Shown: positions 57,814 through 64,000 of the stretch, piece after piece
How positions within the stretch are numbered: position 1 is the stretch's first letter
Layout of the letters: every line of letters starts with the position of its first letter
Source of the DNA: Sphingomonas sp. FARSPH
Lineage (GTDB): Bacteria > Pseudomonadota > Alphaproteobacteria > Sphingomonadales > Sphingomonadaceae
Reading direction: 5' to 3'
Assembly (NCBI RefSeq): GCF_003355005.1
Contig: NZ_CP029985.1
Coordinates: forward strand, 1,417,001-1,481,000
Length of the DNA: 64,000 nucleotides
The notes under the pieces: generated by a model
Databases searched by the model: none
Seen by the model: only the letters and a program-made list of their open reading frames with translations
What the model was told of the DNA's origin: nothing
Program-made: the position numbers and the translations under genes

Positions 57814-57873
57814 TCCTCACTCCCGAAAACCCGTTCCCCACATCGTCTTCGCACTTCTCAGGAGTAACCTACC

Positions 57874-59193
57874 ATGTCCTTCTTCACTTCGCTGTCCGGT
57901 CTTCAGGCTTCGCAGACCGACATGGCCACCATCTCGCACAACCTCGCCAACGTCTCGACCACCGGCTTCAAGAAGAGCCGCACCGAATTCGCGGACATCA
58001 TCGCCTCCAGCGTGTCGACCGATCCGCGCAAGATGGTCGGCTCGGGCGTCGTCGTGAAGGGTTCGGCGCAGCAGTTCAAGGAGGGCAACCTCACCACCAC
58101 GTCGAACGCGCTCGACCTTGCGCTCGTCGGCGAAGGCTTCTTCACGCTGCGTACCACGGGCGTCAGCGACGCGCTCGCCTACACCCGCAACGGCAGCTTC
58201 TCGGTCGATTCGAACAACAACGTCGTCGACGCGCAGGGTTCGTACCTGCTCGTCTATCCGGTCGACAGCGACGGCAACGTCACCTCGACCAGCCAGTCGG
58301 GCCTGACCCAGCTGCAAATCCAGCAGACCAGCGGCACGCCCAAGGGCACCGCCAACGTCTCGACCGCGGTGCAGCTGTCGGCGACCTCGACCGTCAAGAC
58401 GCCCACCGCGGCCAAGCCGTTCGTGCGCACCGATCCGACGACCTATAACAACTCGGTCGCGACGCGCATCTATGATGCCAACGGCAATCCGCAGACGATG
58501 ACCAGCTATTACATCCGCACCGCGGACGCCGATTCGGCAGCCACTCCGCCGACGCTCGGCACCTGGTCCGTGTACAGCTACGTCGGCGACCAGCAGCTGT
58601 CGGTGAACAACCAGATGGATGCCAACGGCAAGCCTTCGCCCGTCACGCTGACCTTCGACAGCAAGGGCGCGCTCGCCTCGGTCAACGGCAACACGAGTTC
58701 CAAGTCGATTTCCTACGACCAGTTCGTGCCGACCTCCGGCGCCGCGGCGCAGGGGGTGACGCTCAACCTCACCAATTCGACGCAGCTGCCCTCGGCCTTC
58801 TCGGTCAACGCCAAGACGCAGGACGGCGTGCCCGTCGGCCAGCTGTCGGGCGTCACCGTCACCGACGCAGGCCTGATCCAGGCGAGCTTCTCGAACGGCG
58901 ACATCGTCCCGCTCGGCAAGGTCGCGCTGTCGAGCTTCTCGACGCCGACCGGCCTGCGCCAGATCGGCAACAGCTATTGGGCGGCGACCGGCGTGTCGGG
59001 TGCAGCGAAGCTGGGTTCGGCGAGCGCCGACGGCTTCGGTTCGCTGATGTCGGGCACGATCGAAGGGTCGAACGTCGACATCACCGAGGAACTGGTCAAC
59101 CTGATCGCGGCGCAGCGCAACTTCCAGGCGAATGCCAAGGCGCTCGATACCGCCAGCCAGGTGTCGCAGACCATCTTCAACATCCGCAACTGA
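57874..59193 (+). CDS. flgE: Flagellar hook protein FlgE
   Basis: A 439-residue hook subunit. The N-terminus SFFTSLSGLQASQTDMATISHNLANVSTTGFKKSRTEFADIIA is canonical. The C-terminus ESSNVDITEEL-type motif appears as EGSNVDITEELVNLIAAQRNFQANAKALDTASQVSQTIFNIRN. The central region is Thr/Ser-rich with strand repeats. An AGGAGTAACCTACC leader gives a ribosome-binding site at some distance; an additional promoter in the 60-base gap cannot be excluded. Confidence 0.96.
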   Translation: MSFFTSLSGLQASQTDMATISHNLANVSTTGFKKSRTEFADIIASSVSTDPRKMVGSGVVVKGSAQQFKEGNLTTTSNALDLALVGEGFFTLRTTGVSDALAYTRNGSFSVDSNNNVVDAQGSYLLVYPVDSDGNVTSTSQSGLTQLQIQQTSGTPKGTANVSTAVQLSATSTVKTPTAAKPFVRTDPTTYNNSVATRIYDANGNPQTMTSYYIRTADADSAATPPTLGTWSVYSYVGDQQLSVNNQMDANGKPSPVTLTFDSKGALASVNGNTSSKSISYDQFVPTSGAAAQGVTLNLTNSTQLPSAFSVNAKTQDGVPVGQLSGVTVTDAGLIQASFSNGDIVPLGKVALSSFSTPTGLRQIGNSYWAATGVSGAAKLGSASADGFGSLMSGTIEGSNVDITEELVNLIAAQRNFQANAKALDTASQVSQTIFNIRN

Positions 59194-59222
59194 TCGACGG
59201 CGGCGGCGCGGGACATACGTAA

Positions 59223-59975
59223 ATGGACAAGTTGGTCTATACGGCGGCGACGGGGCTCAAGGCGCACATGGCGGCGCAGGCCGCGATCGCCAACAACATG
59301 GCGAACGCGTCCACCACGGGCTTTCGCGCCGACCGCGTCGTCTTCGACCGCATCCTGCTGAAGGGCGGCGGCTCGACGCTGGAGGCGCGCATGCCGACCA
59401 GCGAAGAGGTGACCGACGCGGATCGTACCCCCGGGGCGATCCAGTCGACCGGCCGCCCGCTCGACGTCGCCATCGCCGGCAACAGCGACTGGCTGGCCGT
59501 GCAGGCGGCGGACGGCAGCGAAGCCTACACCCGCCGCGGCGACATGGAGGTCGCGCCCTCGGGCGTGCTCCAGACCGGCGACGGCTTCATCGTCCAGGGG
59601 CAGGGCGGTCCGATCACGATCCCCCCGCACGACCGGCTGACGATCGCCGCCGACGGATCGATCTCGATCGTGCCGCAGGGCGGCGATCCCAAGAACCCGC
59701 AGGTGATCGACCGGCTGAAGCTGGTCAGCACCAAGGGCGCCGACACGGTGAAGGGGCTCGACAACCTGCTGCGCGTGCGCGGCGGCGGCACTTTGCCCGC
59801 CAATCTCGACGCGAAGGTCCAGGGCGGCGCGCTCGAAAGCTCCAACGTCAACATGACGCAGGCGCTGGTCGACATGATCGAGAACCAGCGCAGCTACGAG
59901 GTCCAGGCCAACCTCATGAAATCGGCCAAGGACATGGACGAGAGCAGCACCTCCGTCATGCGCCTGCCGAGCTAA
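59223..59975 (+). CDS. flgF: Flagellar distal rod protein FlgF
   Basis: A 250-residue rod protein: DKLVYTAATGLKAHMAAQAAIANNMANASTTGFRADRVVFDRILLKG at the N-terminus and ESSNVNMTQALVDMIENQRSYEVQANLMKSAKDMDESSTSVMRLPS at the C-terminus. It has the FlgF-type LDVAIAGNSDWLAVQAADGSEAYTRRGD core. Length is typical. Confidence 0.96.
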   Translation: MDKLVYTAATGLKAHMAAQAAIANNMANASTTGFRADRVVFDRILLKGGGSTLEARMPTSEEVTDADRTPGAIQSTGRPLDVAIAGNSDWLAVQAADGSEAYTRRGDMEVAPSGVLQTGDGFIVQGQGGPITIPPHDRLTIAADGSISIVPQGGDPKNPQVIDRLKLVSTKGADTVKGLDNLLRVRGGGTLPANLDAKVQGGALESSNVNMTQALVDMIENQRSYEVQANLMKSAKDMDESSTSVMRLPS

Positions 59976-59987
59976 GGGAAAAAGAGC

Positions 59988-60776
59988 ATGTCATCTGCAG
60001 CCATGCATATCGCGCGTACCGGGCTCGACGCCCAGGACACGCGCATGCGCGTCATCTCGAACAACCTCGCCAACGTCTCGACGACGGGGTTCAAGAAGGA
60101 TCGCGCCGCGTTCGAAACGCTCGCCTATCAGACGATCACCGCGCCGGGCGCCGCGTCGACCGCGGACACCAAATATGCGACCGGCCTCAACCTCGGCACC
60201 GGTGTGCGCGTCCAGGGGACGGCGCGCATCGACACGCAGGGGGCACTGCAGCAGACGGGCAACAGCCTCGACCTCGCGCTCGACGGCGATGGTTATTTCC
60301 AGGTCAAGCTGCCCGGCGGCCAGGAAGGCTATACCCGCGCGGGCAATTTCTCGCGCAGCCCCGAAGGCCTGCTGGTGACGTCGGAGGGTTATGAGGTCCA
60401 GCCCGGCATCACCATTCCGCCCAATGCCACCAGCATCACGATCGGCACCGACGGCACCGTCACCGCGCAGCTGCCCGGGCAGACGACGGGCACCAACATC
60501 GGCCAGATCCAGGTCGCAAGCTTTCCCAATCCCACCGGCTTGCAGTCGACGGGCGACAATTACCTGCGCGAAACCGCCTCGTCAGGCGCGCCCAACATGG
60601 GCATCCCGGGCCAGGACGGGCGCGGCAACGTCCGCCAGGGCAATCTGGAGTCATCCAACGTCAACGTCGTCGAGGAACTCGTCGACATGATCGAGACGCA
60701 GCGCGCCTACGAGGTCAATTCGAAGATGATCTCGGCGACCGACGAGATGCTCAAGACTGTCAACCAGAACCTTTGA
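59988..60776 (+). CDS. flgG: Flagellar distal rod protein FlgG
   Basis: A 262-residue distal rod protein: AMHIARTGLDAQDTRMRVISNNLANVSTTGFKKDRAAFETLAYQTI, ALDGDGYFQVKLPGGQEGYTRAGNFSRSPEGLLVTSEGYEVQP, ending ESSNVNVVEELVDMIETQRAYEVNSKMISATDEMLKTVNQNL. All as in standard FlgG. Confidence 0.97.
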   Translation: MSSAAMHIARTGLDAQDTRMRVISNNLANVSTTGFKKDRAAFETLAYQTITAPGAASTADTKYATGLNLGTGVRVQGTARIDTQGALQQTGNSLDLALDGDGYFQVKLPGGQEGYTRAGNFSRSPEGLLVTSEGYEVQPGITIPPNATSITIGTDGTVTAQLPGQTTGTNIGQIQVASFPNPTGLQSTGDNYLRETASSGAPNMGIPGQDGRGNVRQGNLESSNVNVVEELVDMIETQRAYEVNSKMISATDEMLKTVNQNL

Positions 60777-60790
60777 TCGGCACCAGACCC

Positions 60791-61522
60791 ATGGCTTCCC
60801 GCGCACCCACTCCCTTTCGTTTCGGCGCCCACTGGGTCGAGATCGCGCTCGCCGCGGCATCGGGCCTGCTCGTCATCGCCGCCCTGTCCCCGGGAGAGGC
60901 GCATGCCGGCCTGTTCGGCAAGAAGGCGCCGCCGGAGGATTTCAGCGTCACGCGTGCGCCGGTCGCGGCGCCCGTCGCGGTCCCGGCGAACGGCGCGATC
61001 TTCCAGGCGGGCGACGGCTATGCCGCGCTGTATGAGGGGTGGCGCGCGCGCAAGGTCGGCGATCCGCTCACCATCGTCCTCGTCGAACGCACCGCGGCGT
61101 CGAAATCGGCGAGCTCGAAGCTCGATTCGCAGGGCGCGGGCGGCATCACGCCGCCGACCACGGGCCTGCTCAACCTGTTCAAGGGCACCGATGCCTCGAT
61201 GAGCGGCAACCGCAGCTTCGACGGCAAGGGCGCGGCGGACCAGGCCAATTCGCTGTCGGGCGAGATTTCGGTGACGGTGGCGCAGGTCTATCCCAACGGC
61301 ACGATGATGGTGCAGGGGCAAAAGCGCGTCACGCTCAACCGCGGCGACGAATTCGTCCGCATCAAGGGATTGGTCCGCACCGCCGACATCGACGCCGACA
61401 ACCGCGTCCTGTCGACGCGCGTCGCCGACGCGCAGATCGCCTACACCGGCAAGGGCGACGTCGCGCGCGCCAGCCGGCAAGGCTGGCTCAGCCGCTTCTT
61501 CTCCGTCATCAGCCCGTTCTGA
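60791..61522 (+). CDS. flgH: Flagellar L-ring protein FlgH, without a lipobox
   Basis: A 243-residue L-ring protein. Its core is canonical: DGYAALYEGWRARKVGDPLTIVLVERTAASKSASSKLDSQG, then SGEISVTVAQVYPNGTMMVQGQKRVTLNRGDEFVRIKGLVRTADIDADNRVLSTRVADAQIAYTGKGDVARASRQGWLSRFF. FlgH is normally a lipoprotein; here the signal (about 20-45: WVEIALAAASGLLVIAALSPGEAHAGLFG) has no Cys and ends in a signal-peptidase-I-like AHA site. Start ATG 60791; a TTG at 60773 only adds residues. Confidence 0.94.
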   Translation: MASRAPTPFRFGAHWVEIALAAASGLLVIAALSPGEAHAGLFGKKAPPEDFSVTRAPVAAPVAVPANGAIFQAGDGYAALYEGWRARKVGDPLTIVLVERTAASKSASSKLDSQGAGGITPPTTGLLNLFKGTDASMSGNRSFDGKGAADQANSLSGEISVTVAQVYPNGTMMVQGQKRVTLNRGDEFVRIKGLVRTADIDADNRVLSTRVADAQIAYTGKGDVARASRQGWLSRFFSVISPF

Positions 61523-61580
61523 TGCATTTTCGCCCGATGGTTAGCGGTTCGGTAACCATGTCGGCGGCAGGATCGCAATC

Positions 61581-62681
61581 ATGACCATCCGAGCGCTCTT
61601 CCTCAGCCTGGCGATGCTGCTGTTCGCAGCGAGCCCCGCCCATGCCGACCGGATCAAGGATCTGGGCGGGTTCCAGGGCATCCGTGCCAACCAGCTGACG
61701 GGATACGGCGTCGTCGTCGGCCTGCCGGGCACGGGCGACGACAATCTGGAATATACCGTCCAGTCGCTCAAGGCCGTCGCCTCGCGCTTCGGGCTGCAGC
61801 TGCCGCCGGGCGTCAATCCGGGCATGAAGAACGCCGCGGTGGTGATGGTCACCGCCGAACTGCCGCCCTTCGCCAAGCCCGGCCAGCGGCTCGACATCAC
61901 CGTCGCCTCGATGGGCAAGGCGAAGTCCTTGCGCGGCGGCAGCCTGGTGCTGACGCCGCTGCTCGGCGCGGACGGCCAGATCTATGCGATGGCGCAGGGC
62001 AATCTCGCGGTCGGCGGCCTCGGCGCGGAGGGCGCGGACGGGTCGAAGATCGTCGTCAACGTCCCCTCCGTCGGCCGCATTCCCGAAGGCGCGAGCGTCG
62101 AACGCACCGTCGCCACCGGCTTCGACACCGCGCCGCGGCTGACCTTCAACCTGCAGCGCGCCGATTTCACGACCGCGCAGAACGTCGCCGCCGCGATCAA
62201 CAAGACGCTCGGTTTCGGCACCGCGGAGGCGATCGACGCCGTATCTGTCGCGGTGCGCGCGCCGCCGGGGGCGGACGTGCGCGCCGCACTGATGTCGACG
62301 ATCGAGAACCTCGACGTCGTCGCCGCAGAGCCGCCCGCAAAAGTAATCGTAAATGCGCGCACCGGAACGGTCGTTATATCCTCTGCGGTCAGGGTGGGTC
62401 CTGCCGCGGTGACGCACGGCAAGCTGACCGTGCGCATCGACGAGAACCAGAAGATCAGCCAGCCCGCGCCGTTCAGCCAGGGCCAGACCGCGGTGCAGCA
62501 ACGCTCCAACATCGCGGTCGAGGAGGAGAAGAAGCCGATGTTCCTGCTCGCGCCCGGACCCAAACTCGCCGATGTGGTGAAGGCGGTCAACGCGATCGGT
62601 GCGTCGCCGGCGGACCTCGTCGCGATCCTCGAGGCGCTGAAGGAAGCCGGCAGCCTCAAGGCGGAGCTGATCGTCCTGTGA
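61581..62681 (+). CDS. flgI: Flagellar P-ring protein FlgI
   Basis: A 366-residue periplasmic ring protein. Signal peptide about 1-21 (LFLSLAMLLFAASPAHA), then DRIKDLGGFQGIRANQLTGYGVVVGLPGTGDDN, VNPGMKNAAVVMVTAELPPFAKPGQRLDITVASMGKAKSLRGGSLVLTPLLGADGQIYAMAQGNL, and the C-terminal ILEALKEAGSLKAELIVL. All standard. The stop overlaps the GTG of flgJ. Confidence 0.97.
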   Translation: MTIRALFLSLAMLLFAASPAHADRIKDLGGFQGIRANQLTGYGVVVGLPGTGDDNLEYTVQSLKAVASRFGLQLPPGVNPGMKNAAVVMVTAELPPFAKPGQRLDITVASMGKAKSLRGGSLVLTPLLGADGQIYAMAQGNLAVGGLGAEGADGSKIVVNVPSVGRIPEGASVERTVATGFDTAPRLTFNLQRADFTTAQNVAAAINKTLGFGTAEAIDAVSVAVRAPPGADVRAALMSTIENLDVVAAEPPAKVIVNARTGTVVISSAVRVGPAAVTHGKLTVRIDENQKISQPAPFSQGQTAVQQRSNIAVEEEKKPMFLLAPGPKLADVVKAVNAIGASPADLVAILEALKEAGSLKAELIVL

Positions 62682-63052
62682 GCGACGCGATCCCCTCGAC
62701 GAGCGCGATCCAGCCGACCGGCATCCAGTCGACCGCAGGCGGCCTGTCGACCGACACGTCGCGCCTGAAGAGCGCCGACAATCTCAAGAAGGCGGGCGAG
62801 AAGTTCGAGGCGGTGTTCACCGGCATGATGCTGAAGAGCATGCGGCAGACGCACCTGGCCGAACCCCTGTTCGATTCGAAGGCGATCGACACCTTCCGGG
62901 ACATGCAGGACCAGCGGCTCGCGCAGACGATGGCCGAACATGCGCCGATGGGGATCGGCAAGGCGATGACCGCCTTTCTCGCCAAGGGGCAGGCCAATCT
63001 GGCGTCGCAAGCGGATGTTAACACATCCGTGGCAGACCCGCCGGCATCATGA
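62678..63052 (+). CDS. flgJ: Rod-binding protein FlgJ, muramidase-less
   Basis: A 124-residue protein with only the N-terminal rod-binding domain: DNLKKAGEKFEAVFTGMMLKSMRQTHLAEPLFDSKAIDTFRDMQDQRLAQTMAEHAPMGIGKAMTAFLAKG. There is no glucosaminidase domain; the transglycosylase-like gene at 52734 probably provides that activity. It uses a GTG start (GTGA overlap with flgI), and its stop overlaps the flgK ATG. Confidence 0.92.
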   Translation: MSDAIPSTSAIQPTGIQSTAGGLSTDTSRLKSADNLKKAGEKFEAVFTGMMLKSMRQTHLAEPLFDSKAIDTFRDMQDQRLAQTMAEHAPMGIGKAMTAFLAKGQANLASQADVNTSVADPPAS

Positions 63053-64000
63053 GCGACCTGCTCAGCATCGGCGCCTCCGGCGTCCGCGCCTATCAGACGG
63101 CGCTATCCACCGTCGGCGAGAATATCGCCAACGTGGGATCGGCCGGCTATACCCGCCGCGCCGTCCAGATGAACGAGGTGCCGGGCGGCAGCGGCTCGGT
63201 GAACCAATATGGCGCCGGCAACGGCGTCGTGCTGACCGGGATCGTGCGCGCGGGCGACAATTACGCCGCCGCCTCGCTGCGCGCGTCCACCTCCGATCTC
63301 AACCGCACGACCAACGGCGCCAGCTGGCTCGACCAGATCGACGGCGCGCTGACCGGCAATTCGCTGACGTCGCGCGTCACCAGCTTCTTCGCCGCCTCGC
63401 AGTCGCTCGCCGCCGAGCCCGGCTCGACCGCGCTGCGCACCACCATGCTGAGCGCCGCGGGTTCGGCGGCGATCGCCTTCACCGCGACGGGGCAGGCGCT
63501 CGACCAGGTCGGCACGAACCTCGATATCGCGGGCAACCAGGCGGCGACCGGGCTCACCTCGCTCGGCGTGTCGCTCGCCAGCATCAACGAAGGTCTCGGC
63601 CGGGCCGCGCCGGGCAGCACCGCCGCCGCCCAGCTGATGGACCAGCGCGACCAGATCCTGACCCAGATGAGCGGGATCGTCGATCTCAACGCCACGTTCG
63701 ATTCGATCGGGCGCACGACGGTGACGCTCGCCGGCTCGACCGGCACGCCGTTCGTCAAGGGCAACCAGACCGGCACCGTCGCCTACAGCCGCGATGCCAA
63801 CGGCCAGGCAAGCTTTTCCTACACCGTCAACGGCGCCGAAACCGCCTTGTCGCCGAGCGGCGGCACGATGGGCGGCATCGTCGACGGCGCGCAGCGCGTC
63901 GCCGCCAATCGCGCGCAGCTGAACGGCATCGCGACAGATTTCGCCAATACGGTGAACGCCAACCAGCTTGCCGGCCAGGACCTCGCCGGCGCGACCGGCA
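63049..64000 (+). CDS. flgK: Hook-associated protein FlgK, N-terminal part (cut by window edge)
   Basis: The first 317 codons of hook-filament junction protein 1. It starts MSDLLSIGASGVRAYQTALSTVGENIANVGSAGYTRRAV, the canonical FlgK N-terminus, and continues with the coiled region GASWLDQIDGALTGNSLTSRVTSFFAASQSLAAEPGSTALRTTML and LMDQRDQILTQMSGIVDLN. The ATG overlaps the flgJ stop. The rest (and probably flgL) lies beyond the right edge. Confidence 0.94.
   Translation, partial: MSDLLSIGASGVRAYQTALSTVGENIANVGSAGYTRRAVQMNEVPGGSGSVNQYGAGNGVVLTGIVRAGDNYAAASLRASTSDLNRTTNGASWLDQIDGALTGNSLTSRVTSFFAASQSLAAEPGSTALRTTMLSAAGSAAIAFTATGQALDQVGTNLDIAGNQAATGLTSLGVSLASINEGLGRAAPGSTAAAQLMDQRDQILTQMSGIVDLNATFDSIGRTTVTLAGSTGTPFVKGNQTGTVAYSRDANGQASFSYTVNGAETALSPSGGTMGGIVDGAQRVAANRAQLNGIATDFANTVNANQLAGQDLAGATG

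Noticed and set aside
1..64000. CRISPR arrays, prophage, insertion sequences, rRNA genes, replication origin
   Set aside because: No regularly spaced repeats, transposase or phage structural genes, rRNA or origin-type sequence was seen.

Overview
The window reads as a chromosomal segment of a sphingomonad (Alphaproteobacteria, Sphingomonadaceae, Sphingomonas-like). The basis is a very GC-rich sequence with strong G/C third positions, alphaproteobacterial families such as the DUF3576 lipoprotein and the DUF1489 protein, an alphaproteobacterial-type tRNA-Gln ending in encoded TCCA, and a flagellar cluster combining a sigma-54 activator, FliA, FlgM and many ATGA/GTGA-coupled genes. The genus is inferred from gene content; no database search was possible.

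Positions 1-29879 hold mostly housekeeping genes in short units: the 5' end of leuS, a DUF3576 lipoprotein, a polysaccharide flippase, polA, a class A beta-lactamase-like lipoprotein, DUF1489 plus mgtE, a cyclophilin, an orphan Flp pilin, a LysR regulator, a CDC48-type AAA ATPase preceded by a possible small transcript unit, an MFS exporter plus monooxygenase, a sigma-54-driven PmtA-like methyltransferase, a MarR regulator, a phospholipase D/cardiolipin synthase-like protein, rpoZ, rlmE and ppx/gppA. A small set of unfamiliar genes (a membrane-anchored LuxR-type regulator, two unknowns, a winged-helix protein and an oppositely oriented HTH protein) lies between tRNA-Gln(CUG) and tRNA-Arg(ACG). 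Then come an isochorismatase-like hydrolase, a TlpA-like lipoprotein and the chain argH - lptM-like - lysA - cysG-like - corA/zntB-like.

Positions 29887-64000 are almost entirely flagellar. On the minus strand, in transcription order, lie a sigma-54 activator, fliEFGHIJ, fliK, fliLMNOPQR, flhB, fliD and fliS. fliC sits alone on the plus strand, divergent from the activator. After a two-gene interruption (HxlR regulator and NAD(P)-binding protein) a second minus-strand block holds, in transcription order, motA-motB-flgA, flgM-flgN, and a transglycosylase gene-flhA-fliA. The plus-strand rod/hook operon flgBCDEFGHIJK runs off the right edge. Together these encode the basal body, export apparatus, C-ring, rod, hook, cap, filament, a stator-like pair, and the FliA/FlgM checkpoint.

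Reading promoters by eye gives a coherent hierarchy. Sigma-54 (-24/-12) promoters precede flgB, motA, the transglycosylase-flhA-fliA unit and fliK. FliA-type 8-11-8 promoters precede fliC, fliD and flgM. CGGCAA/TTGCCG dyads between the divergent flgB and motA promoters, and a related dyad between the activator gene and fliC, are good candidate activator sites. Oddities include a MotA lacking its first membrane segment, a FliM without the usual CheY-binding N-terminal peptide, a FlgH without a lipobox, a very long FliK, and a palindromic repeat inserted between fliQ and fliR.
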